This document shows, piece after piece, positions 1 to 10,204 of a stretch of DNA of 64,000 nucleotides. Made by a program: the position numbers and the translations under genes. The first letter of the stretch is position 1, and every line of letters starts with the position of its first letter. The DNA comes from Rhizopus arrhizus. Taxonomy: Eukaryota; Mucoromycota; Mucoromycetes; Mucorales; Rhizopodaceae. The notes beneath the pieces are model-generated. The model did not search any database, was not told the DNA's origin, and worked only from the letters and a program-made list of their open reading frames with translations. The DNA is taken from positions 620,001 to 684,000 of the forward strand of contig JAKZZE010000011.1 of assembly GCA_024220505.1 (NCBI GenBank), written 5' to 3'.

Positions 1-126
1 AATATACAGGCAACATGTAGTAAAAAAATGTTGAATGGTAATAGTACAAGCGACAAGCAGGCCTTCATGAAGTAGTGGCCAAGTATAACAAGATAAGAAG
101 GGACAAAGCTTGTAACCCTAGTATAG

Positions 127-158
<32 letters not shown>

Positions 159-492
159 TCGTAGTAGTCTAGGCCTAGCACTAAATGTTTGTCTAAAGAA
201 CAAGAAGTATGGTTAATATATGTATGACCCTTTAATAAGTAAACTTACAGACGTTAGTTCAATTTGATATTTGGGAAAGAAGCGCGAGCATGTCGTATTC
301 TTAAGGAGTTTCCTATCAAATTGACTGTTAGATATGCTCATTTCAATATAAATTACTTACTGGTATTGTTAACAAGGTTGATGCTTCCCGAGTAACCGAT
401 TATGACACTATGAATTGCTACATTCAAAGTTTTAAATAAAATAGTGAAGTAAGTGATATAACAAATAGGCTATATAAGAAAAAATATGAGTG

Positions 493-538
<46 letters not shown>

Positions 539-1052
539 AAAACAAAAAGACCAACAAAGCAAAAAATAAGTCTAGTTACGCTTTTATAGTTAATTCTTAC
601 TTATGCAGCAAAAAAAAAAAAAAGTATGCACTTTAGTTTTACTCATGCAAAAGAAAAGATGTGTTCTTTGGTTTTAATCATACGCGAACAAAGCTGCTGC
701 GCATTACGGTGCTGATCTTGCAAAAGAATAAAACATGCTCTATGGCTTTAATGTCGAATTTAGCCCCCTTATAGCATCAAAACTGTCCAAATTTATGTTT
801 CCATGAAGAAAAAAAAAAGACTATCTCAGGTCATTTAAAATAAAGAAGTACATTTACAGTTGCTACTGTCATTGAGACCTTTGCGTGAGTGCATTGTTGC
901 TTGATTTAGTACATATGGTTCAACTTGATTGGTTATGCAATCATTAAGTTTATGCTATATCTTCCTTCATATATCTAAAAATATATAAAGACCTTACGAA
1001 TGAAGAATATCAAAGAGTATTATTTATTTTACAACCCAACATTTACTTAACC
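1..1052. other. AT-rich stretch without a recognisable gene
   Basis: No credible reading frame is seen on either strand. It holds a 28-nt T tract (127-154) and a 45-nt A tract (493-537). It may include the 5' terminal region of the CACTA-like element that follows, but no terminal inverted repeat could be matched to the 3' side. Confidence 0.5.
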
Positions 1053-1531
1053 ATGCCTAAAATCACTCACAAACACAAATACTATTGCTGGTGCCCTGAA
1101 ATATGTTCAAAGCCAGGCACTTCAGCTGAAGCCGAATATATCAGCTATGGTATATTCACATCCAAGGCTGATTATATGGTACATCAGTCCTTATTGCATT
1201 CCTTAAGGGAGCAACAGCCTTCTCATATTAACGAAGATGTTGACATGTCGCTCTCTTCTGATAGTAAGTTTTAGTCATTATCTACGGTTTTCTTGGTTCT
1301 ACAGTATACACTAATAATCATATTTTACTAGTCCAGAAAAACACTATTACCAATACTGACAACATGTCTATATCCTCAGGCAACAACGATAACCTTTTAC
1401 CTATACCAGTAGCTGAGATAGACGATGAACAGCTAGAAGCTAACCTAAACGGAAATACCCATCTCAATGAGTTTGATATCCCTCCTCCTCCTGATACCCT
1501 TAACAGAAATAGAGCAAGATGTACATGCTGA
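1053..1531 (+). pseudogene. N-terminal exons of a CACTA-like transposon protein (relic)
   Basis: An ATG at 1053 opens an ORF with a Cys/His-containing start (YYCWCPEICSKPG). It can be spliced at 1263 (GTAAGT) to an acceptor near 1331, continuing in frame with an acidic, proline-rich segment (EFDIPPPPDTLN) until a TGA at 1529-1531. The position directly upstream of the transposase body suggests this is its N-terminal, nucleic-acid-binding part, but the join to the transposase frame at about 1641 is not visible. Splicing is inferred from consensus only. It could instead be a separate small ORF of the element. Confidence 0.45.
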
Positions 1532-1640
1532 TATCTTCGTATTTAAATAATCATGCTACAGATACTAATCATGCATTTTCCTCATTTGTTCCAACACTAT
1601 AGTCAACAGTCAAATACATATATTTGTTGCTTGCTTCGTT

Positions 1641-4096
1641 TTGGTCTTTGGAACTCAATTCCTTGTCCAAATTTCAATTCATATCCTCATAGAATTTATC
1701 AACTTATTATTCCAAGCATATGATATCAATTTCCAACTGCCTCGCTCCTTTTCTACTTTAGAATCCTGGACAGGCTATGATACCTCAACATCCTCAGTTA
1801 CCAAATATATTATTTGTACAAGATGCCACCACTTATATCCAATTACTCGCAATTCAGCAATACCCGACAATTGTACAAATGTTACTTGTCACCGTAATAC
1901 CCGATGTGGCCAACCACTATTCCATTTCAGCCAAGATCATACCCGACATAGAACTTTAAAAGTATTCCCATACAATTCCATTAGAGCATCCATATTAGAG
2001 ATGTTTAGACAACCTAATTTTGAACAACAAATCGAGCACTGGAGGCTCCGACGTGATACCCATCAAGACTCAAATAGAATATATCAAGATATTTATGACG
2101 GTGCGGTGTGGACAGATATCAAAGATGGTGAAGGTATATCCTTTTCTTTTATGCCTAGAACCATTCTTTTTACCCTCAATGTTGACTGGTTCAACCCCTT
2201 CGCAAGTCATTCCTCTTCTACATACAGCACTGGTGCTATGTATTTAACTATTAATAACTTACCACGAGATATACGATACCACCCTGAAAATGTCATCCTA
2301 CTTGGTGTCCTCCCCAGCCGCAAAGAACCAAAGACCAGCCAAATTAATAACTATTTAAAATTAATGGTCGATGAACTTATAGAATTATACAATGGCATGT
2401 GGTGTAGAACTTACAGCAGTAGAGACCAAGTAGTCCTAATTCGTGCTGCTCTTTTGAACGTTGCTTGTGATACCCCAGCAGCACGCAAGATATCCGGTTT
2501 TACCTCCCATTCCTCTGCTTTCACATGTCACAAATGTGATCATAGATTCCCTTACAACAACGTTGAACGATACCAAGACTTGTCAGACTTTACCCCATTT
2601 GCTAGAAGAACCAAGGTATCCAATAGACTCGCTGCTAATAGATGGAGAGCATGCGTTACTGATACCGATAGAAATAATATAGAAAAAGAAACTGGAACAC
2701 GGTGGTCAGAACTACACCGCTTAGAGTATTTTGACCCCGTTTGATGCACCATTATAGACCCTTTTCATACCCTGTTCCTTGGCACAGCAGCCACTATGAT
2801 AGACATTTGGATAGAGCACAATTACTTTGGTACCCAAGCCTATGGTCAGATGCAAGCTAAAGCCGAAGCCGTCATTATTACCCCTGGTTATGAAGATATC
2901 CTCAAGAACGTTGCCGCTCGTTTTGCCTTTATGAAGGGTGATCAATGGAAGACCTGGTGTCTCATTTATTCCCCATATTTACTTAAAGGCGTTATACCTA
3001 GATCAGATTATACCAATTGGCTACGGTTTGTCTCCGCTTGTCGCTTGGTAGTGAAGCCATCTATTACCTTGAGTGAAGCTAAACAAGCCCATGATCTCTT
3101 TATAGAATTTGGAAAAGGATGTGCTTCACTCTATGGACCTGAAGCTGTTATCCCAAATATGCATTTCCATACCCATCTGTTAGAAACTATAGAAGACTTT
3201 TCAAACATCTATTACTTTTGGCTATACCCTTTTGAACGATATAACAAGCTGCTCAAGAATATCAATACCAATTGTAAAGACAGCTTTGAAGTTACCTTTA
3301 TGGATACCTTTCTCAAGAGACGTAACAGCCTCTCCTTTACAGAATCTTTATATTCAAGTATCGATACCCAACGGTTGCCAAATACCTACTTCGATTTCCT
3401 TTCGCAAATAGCTGGTTATTCCAACAAAGATTCCAAGACCTTATCTAATATCCAACTATACCAAGACATGACATCCTTTTATCAGTTATCCTCAGAAGAA
3501 TACCAACAAACAGTTACCGGTGCTGAGACTATACCCCTTATAGAAATTAAACATGGTAGATTAGTTAGAATGGATCCTCAGCATTATGAAAAGTTATATA
3601 CCTTTTATCAGAAGCATGCATACCCAGCTCTTTTTGAATCAGCCACTACTAGTAACACCTTTATATCATACCAGATATTATAATCAAGGACCAAATAGTT
3701 CTTGCTGGACAAGTTTATAGAAGCGCTAGACCCCATACCAGTAGTGGTTCTTATATATCCGCATTTTTCAAGGAATCAACAACTGAAAATGTTTCCTCAT
3801 ACCCAGGCCAAGTACAATATTTCTTCGAACATACCCCTTTGATAGATGGCCAACCTGTGGTTCATACCTTTGTGTTCGTACGTTGGTTCAAAAACATTGG
3901 CAACACTGGTCAAACCTTCTCTGACGCTGGACTGAAATTCTGGAATGAAGATTTTGAAGACCTAGATGAATTGGCTATTCTTCCAGTCCAGCGAATTTAC
4001 GGTCATGTTGTCATTGTTAAATACAAGTCCTTCTCTTCTAGAGCCCGTACGAACAAAACCTTAGTATTCCCATTAGAGAAGAAAGTATACCTTTAA
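1641..4096 (+). pseudogene. CACTA-like (tnp2/Plavaka type) transposase, disrupted
   Basis: The frame from 1641 encodes a zinc-ribbon-like start (CTRCHHLYP, then further Cys pairs), followed by a transposase core with VDWFNPF, NLPRDIRYHPENVILLGVLP and CDTPAARKISGF. These are typical of tnp2/Plavaka-type cut-and-paste transposases of fungi. One in-frame TGA (2742-2744) interrupts FDPV*CTIIDPFHTLFLGTA, where relatives usually have Arg, so CGA-to-TGA is likely. The same frame then runs on to a stop at 3681-3683. A frame change near 3660 leads into a last segment (VLAGQVYRSARPHTSS ... VFVRWF) ending at 4096. The element is therefore mostly intact but dead. The 1641 opening codon is not ATG, and the true N terminus lies in upstream exons. 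Confidence 0.75.
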
Positions 4097-4150
4097 ATTT
4101 AGAATATTTTAGGATCAATAAAATTGTCACTGTTTAAATAAAAGTTAATT

Positions 4151-5110
4151 TTATTTTTTTAGCATCCACGGAGGAAGTGCAATCTCTTTTCCTTTAATAT
4201 CCTTTGGAATATCTTTTTCAACAGCCACTTCTTTGCTAATCGTCAACGCTGACTTGCCTTTGGCCTGGTTTATGTTAGCGGAGTGAACCTTTTCAACTAG
4301 CTCCATGGCCTATTTTGAGCAAGAATTAGTAATGTGTACAAGAACATCTATTAGACAGCTAAGGGTTACCTCTTGAGATCTGTATGAAGTGCGTTTTCTA
4401 CACAACCCTTCTCCCTCACTGTCTGTATCAAATTCAGACATCAGTTCTGGATTGCTAAATAAAGTTATACCATCAGCAAAGTCCACGTTGAACGATGCCA
4501 ACTCATTCTTTAAGTCTTTATACACTTCAAGACGCTTTTTTTGATATTTTGAATAAACGTTAGCGAATTAAGCGTCTAATTAAAGCTTCATTTTATAACT
4601 TACTCGTGTCTTTCTTAAACGACGCCTTGAACGAGTGTTGAAATCGGTGCTATCGTCAGCGTCCGTATTCTTTCTATTTTTGGAATTTCTAAATTGTTGA
4701 TACAGCTTTTCTTCAATTTTTTGCTTCAAAGCATTCTTCTTTACTTCTTCGTTTTTTTCAATTTTAAACAGCGAGATAAGCCTACCAAGAACAACCTCCA
4801 GCATTGCTTCTGTGGCCGTCCTGTTTTCAAACTCTTTATATCCTTTGCCAGTGTTGTACAAAGGCTCCTTTTTCTCTTTAATAGCCTGACGTAGGATCTT
4901 CTATTGATAGATAATTTCAAAGTTGGAAAACGCTTCACACCTACAAACATTCGTTCTTTCTATTACGTTTATTTCAATGTTATCGTCTTTATTGAAGAAA
5001 GACTCAAACTGATCTTCGACTGACTCAGCTGAACCAGCGTCACCTTCGCGTAATCTTGATTCAAGATCAAGAATTCTTTGTTCCAATACTGGAACTACTT
5101 CCACTTGCTT
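4151..5110 (-). CDS. Unrecognised spliced gene, coiled-coil/charged protein (partial 5' end)
   Basis: Four exons read leftwards: about 5110-4961 (VPVLEQRILDLESRLREGD, heptad-like), about 4911-4605 (basic, ends RSRRRLRKTR), about 4528-4371 (ELMSEFDTDSEGEGLCRKR), and about 4310-4151 (ending LPPWMLKK, stop at 4151). The introns begin GTAGGT, GTAAGT and GTAACC, end in AG and keep frame. No ATG start is visible: a TAA lies just upstream of the first exon, so an acceptor or upstream exon is needed. No domain is recognised. The acidic-then-basic pattern and position beside the CACTA-like transposase make an accessory TE protein possible, but this is inference. Confidence 0.45.
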
Positions 5111-5935
5111 CTTCAGCGACTCAACCTCACCTTACAAGTGCTGTACGGTGTGTAGCAAAAACAGAAGGAGGTCGGTGTTTGAGAGCTTTGATGAATGTTT
5201 GAATAAGACATAGAAATGAATGAGGTTATGAATAATGCAGATCAACGCTTTATTATAGTAATTATGACAATATGAACATCTTAGGCAATTGAAGCAGTGA
5301 TTGGGTCTAAGGGAGGAAACACTTTATTATGCATAAATAAATAGTTTTGAACTGCATTAACGACATGGCAAAGTATGTACTATTAATTCTGCACAAATTC
5401 AGCAAACTTCGCTTAAATAAAACTTTGTTTCATTTTCACTCCACCTACTCATCGTCATGAAGCAGCATCCTACTGGCTAGATCACTAAACGCAGACTTCA
5501 TATACTAAAAAGGACAAAGTATCAGTGAGAAAACTACGCAAAGATTCATTTAGATGGTTATCTGCAGCAATTTTATATACAAATCATGAAACATCTTTCC
5601 ATATCAATATATGCCACTTCATGAATAATAGAAGTAACTCATGATTTCACTAAAAATGTCAATATTTCTTATTGTTGCTACATTGTCATATTAAAACTGC
5701 GTTATAAAATGGATGTACATCTTACCGGCCTAATTCTCATGTTTTACCCCCTTTCGAGAGGGATAAACATCTTGTTTTTTTTTTTTTTTTTTTTTTTTTT
5801 CCAGTGGAAGTAACGATTTATTTTGTCCAATCAAAATAGAGCGTCCATCTCACAAACGAAAAGAGATTGCAAATTTATTTTTCTGGTGACGTTACAAGGT
5901 AACAAAAATGAAGTGGTGGACAAAAAATACATGAT
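5111..5935. other. Intergenic, no gene seen
   Basis: AT-rich sequence with short frames only. It contains a 26-nt T tract at 5775-5800. Nothing coding or structured is recognised. Confidence 0.5.
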
Positions 5936-7290
5936 TCACCATTTATACCGAAAATATGCAGCTTTCACGCTCTTGGCTGTTGTATATTGTTGAAATAGTC
6001 CTTTTTCCTTTCCTTGTACAAAACATTGCTCCCAGTCCATATTGGAACCATGTTCAGTTCGATACGCGTCAACGAATTCCCAATTTTCCTGCTGCATCCG
6101 ACGCTTTAAATCACGAGTTGTACCGCGAGTGGAGATGGGTATACTGACGGTGGAGGCATTGGGCATGATAGCAGCAGAACTAGACGCGGCAAGGGTACCG
6201 TGACTGGAGGAGGAAGTAGGTGCAGAGGTGGACTGCGTCAAAGTGGTATCATTCTCTTTGATGGGCATGATCGAAACATTAACGGGACTGGACGTGGAAA
6301 CAACATTTGTTTCAGAGGATATAGTCGTCAAGGCAGTAGCATGATCGGGGGTAATTGTGCCAGTGGGATTAGACGATGTTGCAGCAAAACGTTTCCTATG
6401 GATCTCATTGAGAGCTGTCATATGATCGTCCAGGCAATCGATCGCTCGTTTTGTTGTGGTTTCTATATTCTGGTTTTCCAGCAAGATCTCCTTGGTTCGG
6501 TTGAGTCCATCAAATGCGCAAAAGTAAAGTTCTTCAAAAGCAGCACTATTTGTTTCTTCCTTCACAATTTCTGGGGAAATGATACGTTTTGCAATGCGAT
6601 ACAATGTTTGAATGGTTTGGTCATCACGCCGTTCCATATTGATTAATGCCGATTTTCCTTCTATAAGAAAATGAGCAAGTGCAACCATGGCTTCCAAAGG
6701 TTTGCTTTTTAAATGGTTGGTGATTGTTTGCTTGTTGATCAAAAAACAGGCTTTTGCCCACCCAGTGCATGGCAGATTTTTAGCATACGGAAACTCTGGG
6801 CATTCATAAGTCTGGTCTGCTAATGCTTGAGAGGTGTTATTTGTGACAATCGTCAAAACAATTGGTAGCGTACTGTAGTACTTGCAGATCGAAAGAGAAT
6901 ACTCCATCAAACGCCGGAAAAAGTTCATGTCAGCAGAATATTGAACTTTAATAAGAATTGGGGGTGGTTTTTGAATTCCTTGCGATTAAAAGGACAGTAT
7001 AGCACATCTGATCGTTTGAAATTAGGTCATTCTGTGGGTCTTGTTGAATATTTGTTGCAAGCATCGACACCTATACGTGTTCAATATAAAAGGGTATTCA
7101 TTAAGCAACAAAAGACGAACGATACAATATCCTTGTATAGAATGAGTTTACCAATCAAGGTGGAAACAACAATCTTGATAACATCATCATCATTCAGAAT
7201 CAACTTGCTCATCAAATCGGTCCCCGGAGTGTATTTTGGCGGAAAGGAAAAGAGGAAATCTTCACAATAGTCTTCCACGGCAACTGTAGG
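5936..7290 (-). pseudogene. PD-(D/E)XK nuclease-like (Rpn/YhgA-like) family protein, disrupted copy A
   Basis: Reading leftwards from about 7290: CEDFLFSFPPKYTPGTDL, a helix-rich segment, then frame breaks (TGA at 7083-7081 and 7029-7027, and a frameshift near 6980). PPPILIKVQ then leads into an uninterrupted 330-codon frame from ATG 6928 to 5936. The pattern (PPILI-E-VQ, then FFRRLMEYSLSICKYY...PIVLTIVTN) resembles Rpn/YhgA-like PD-(D/E)XK proteins. The expected acidic residue of the E-x-Q/K motif is Lys here (codon 6949-6947). The C-terminal 45 residues (MDWEQCF...YTTAKSVKAAYFRYK) form a conserved W/Y-rich module shared with the broken copy at 20.5-21.1 kb. A Ser/Thr-rich linker separates the two. 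The 6928 ATG could still produce a truncated protein. Family assignment is by pattern, not search. Confidence 0.5.
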
Positions 7291-7434
7291 AGGTAACAGC
7301 GGAGGTAATAAACAAGAGGTAACAAATAAACCGTTACCTCAAAAAACCGTTATCCCTGAGGTATCAAAAAACAGTTACCTCTAAGGTATCAAAAAAACCG
7401 TTGCCCTTGAGGTAACAAATAAATTGTTACCTCT
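7288..7434. repeat. Array of GGTAAC / GTTACC half-sites, about 25-nt palindromic units
   Basis: The stretch contains repeated units of the form GAGGTAAC-(A/T-rich 8-10 nt)-GTTACCTC. Clear half-sites are at 7290, 7316-7323, 7333-7340 and 7426-7433, with degenerate units (gaggtatc...gttacct, aaggtatc...gttgccc) between. Each unit is itself an inverted repeat and the units are arranged in tandem. It lies upstream of the copy A pseudogene and downstream of the protease 3' end. A protein-binding cluster or a minisatellite are both possible. Confidence 0.7.
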
Positions 7435-7752
7435 TCGTTTGCTGTTTCCTCGTTTTTTACTTTCTCTTATTGTTATCTTGCTTAAATTTTTATCAATGTC
7501 CGAATCAAGCTCTTCGTCTGATCTTCATTTATTTTCTCTTCCTTTATAACATCCTAAGGCTTTTTCTTTATTTTTTATTTTTAATGAACCTTTCTTAGTA
7601 ATACCTATAAACCAATCCAATGACAAAAAAAGGGCCTACATTCAAATAAGACAAGTGATCGAGACACTATTTTATTTTTATTCTTTGAGACGCAGCAAAT
7701 AAGTAAACAAGCAAATAAATAAGCAATTAGATGAGTAGTATCAAGAGATAAC

Positions 7753-9007
7753 TTAATTGGAGATGGGTGCAATCTGGACTTGAGGGACTTGAGGGTTAAA
7801 GACAACATAGTTGTTCTTCAAGAAGACATCACCAAAGATAGCAAAGTCATCTTCACCATAGCCGAAACCAGCAACGCATGTGTTACCATCTTGTTCAAAG
7901 ATAAGAGAATCAGTAGGGACCTCGAAGGTAGAGCCGCCAATGGTGAATACAAGAGGTTGAAGCTCAGAGGTATCACAACTGATGGTGTAGGTACCGTCAC
8001 CATTGTCATTGGCATTGTAAGCTTGAGCGACAGAGGAAGCAACATTGCTAGGAAGAATCAAGAGAGTGGTTCCAGTGTCAAGGATGGCGCTGAAGGAGTC
8101 AGAGACTTGAGAGCCACTAATAGAGGTACCATCGATCGTGATGCCATACCAACCGTTAGAGTTGTCAACATCGATGGTGGTCAAATCACCACTAAACTTG
8201 GAAGAGTCATAACCACCAAAGATATACTCACCTCCACCACCGTTGCTTTCCTTACCAAGGTAAACACCAAACACAGGGTTGCTGATTAAACCTTGACTGA
8301 TCAAGTTGTCCATAGGGGTCTGGACACCACTGACGGTCGTAATGGTATCAAAGCCAAGGCCGAGAAGACCATCAGAGGGACCGCTGGAGAAGCTGGAGGC
8401 TTCACGTTTAGCCAATTCAATGATTTGGTTCTTGATCTTCAAGCCACCCAAGTTAACAGTGTCTTTACCCAAGATACCACTGGCACTAGATCCGTCACCA
8501 TAGGAGATGGACCAGGTACGACCATCCTTGGCATAGGTGCTGGATTGATTGGGGTCGTACTTGGTTTGAGAGCTACCACAGTTAGTACACAAAGTAGAAG
8601 CTGTAAATATTCGTATGAAATGGTCAGTTTGGACTATCCTTGCACCATGCATATATATAGAACTTACCAAACCAAAGATCGGAAGAACCAGTGTCAAAGT
8701 CAAGCTTAAGCTTGATACCAGGTGTACCAACAGTGACTTCACCATAGTATTCAACATCGTTACCATCGTCAGTAACAGGAACAGAACCAGAGCTTTCAGT
8801 GCCGGCACTTCCAGAAGAAGAAGAAGAGGAGGAGGATCTAAATCTGGCATACTTGGCATTGGCCTTTTCAATAGCACGCTTAGCATTAGGCTTGTAATTG
8901 GCATTCTTGCTCAAAGGAACATTGATCTTTTTACCACTAGGGGCAGCTTCAACGGCAAGTGCCATACAGGCAAGAGCCACACAGGAAGAGATCAAAGTGA
9001 ACTTCAT
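7753..9007 (-). CDS. Secreted aspartic protease, rhizopuspepsin type (copy 1)
   Basis: Exon 1 is 9007-8668, intron 8667-8601 (67 nt, GTAAGT...ACAG), exon 2 8600-7753, giving 395 aa. Residues 1-21 are a signal peptide, followed by a propeptide and a poly-Ser stretch (58-65). The pepsin-fold enzyme has both catalytic aspartates, D105 in DFDTGSSDLW and D288 in ILDTGTT, the flap sequence SYGDGSSASG, and Cys pairs C118/C121 and C322/C355. It should be an extracellular acid endopeptidase used in protein feeding. The predicted protein is identical to copy 2 at 14313-15567. The two are divergent, with 5.3 kb between their start codons. Confidence 0.95.
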
Positions 9008-9052
9008 TAGATGAGAAAAGGAGAGTTTTGTTTAATTGGTTGTGATAATGAT

Positions 9053-9110
9053 AAAAAAAAAAAAAAAAAAAAAAAAAAGGGTTGCTTATATATATATATA
9101 CACGCATATA
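9053..9110 (-). promoter_or_regulatory. Core promoter of protease copy 1
   Basis: A TATA-like run lies at about 9084-9097, some 75-90 nt upstream of the ATG at 9007. A 26-nt A/T homopolymer (9053-9078) lies between. The identical arrangement precedes copy 2. Assignment is by position and base composition only. Confidence 0.4.
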
Positions 9111-9410
9111 ATACAGACACACAGACACACAGACACAAAAGATTCATAGACATGTGCATATATTGAAAGATATGAAAGATTGGTTTATCAAGCAACCTTT
9201 TTTTTTTTTTTTTTTTCTTGTAAGATATCTCATAAGCTGATAAAGGTATATTATTTCTTTATTTGGTACTATTTACCTACATTTGGAAAATAAAATGTAT
9301 ATAAAACAAAGAATTAACAGTGCAACTCCCACATTGCAAAATGAAACACAGACTAATGTGGTAATTATTAAATCAACTGAATCCTAAACAGTAACATTGT
9401 GTATTTCCTT

Positions 9411-9441
<31 letters not shown>

Positions 9442-10204
9442 TTATATATATTTAGCTTTATTATTACGCTGATTTTTTTTTTCTTCTATTTATTTAGTAG
9501 AACATAGAGTGTCTTTTTGTTGAACGGTGATACAAGCAATGAAATAATGAAACGGTTAAAATATTGAATTTACCATTTTGATTTGATTTGATTGGTCTTT
9601 GTTCTTGCTTTGCTTTATCCTTAAAGGATCTTCGGTTGTACAGAACCTGTACACAAGCACAAGCACAAGCACAAGCACATACGAGGTTGTCTTATGTTTG
9701 TCATTATGTCATTAGCTTTATATTGTGCTAAACATGCCTCATTCTATCCTATATACACACGTATTTTCTATGTTTTAGGATACCCTTTCCTCCTTTTAGT
9801 TAACAGAAAAGAATCCATACGCTCGGTAAACTCTTTTATTTTTTATTCTCTTTATAGTATTTTTCCTAGGGATTACTTTATAACTCGTTTTACACGTCTT
9901 TACCATTATTTTTTATATTATTTTATTCGATTTTTTTCTTTTTTAAAATAAAAAAAAAAAAAAGTAGAGTCAAATAGTAAGAGCATTAGGTTTGTTAGCC
10001 GTTTGAGCTCGGGAAATCTTTTTCATATGAACACCAAGCAAGTCAAATAAAGCATATATTTCTACAATTGTAATAACGCACGCACAAATTAAAAAAATAC
10101 AACATGTCCCCTTTTATTTCAATGCGTATAACACACTCAAGCTAAAGAAGGAGATAATTAGCGTCATTCATTGTTGTAAGAGGGGCTCTCCAGTATCCTG
10201 ACTC
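9111..10204. other. Upstream region of protease copy 1 inside the repeat arm
   Basis: No supported gene. It contains a 19-nt T tract (9198-9216), (TA)13 at 9411-9436 and four copies of an ACAAGC-type hexamer near 9653-9676. An 85-codon hydrophobic frame (9694-9951) is present in both arms, but its composition looks like translated AT-rich DNA. The whole segment is duplicated in the right arm, so both protease copies share about 1.2 kb of 5' sequence. Confidence 0.6.

Larger units (their letters stand above)
7625..10204. repeat. Left arm of a large near-perfect inverted repeat
   Basis: This arm matches the reverse complement of 13119-15695. Paired coordinates sum to 23320 from the outer end to a (TA)n tract, then 23322, then 23323 after an A tract. 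The only length differences found are (TA)13 at 9411-9436 against (TA)12 at 13886-13909, and A14 at 9950-9963 against T13 at 13360-13372. The outer boundary is at 7625 (mismatch at 7624) and the inner one at 10204. The arm contains the protease gene, about 1.2 kb of its upstream region and 128 nt of its downstream region. Confidence 0.95.

Noticed and set aside
1..5935. CACTA terminal inverted repeats bordering the first transposon
   Set aside because: CACTATGAATTGC at about 404 looked promising, but no reverse-complement partner was found downstream to 5.9 kb.
8624..9007. 127-codon protein ending CKDSPN as an alternative protease product
   Set aside because: It is read-through into the 67-nt intron. 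Splicing gives the full 395-aa protease with DLWFASTLCTNC.
9694..9951. 85-codon hydrophobic ORF present in both arms (9694-9951 and 13371-13628)
   Set aside because: Its Phe/Tyr/Ile-rich composition is what translated AT-rich DNA gives. Its conservation is explained by the arm duplication. It has no domain and no splice context.
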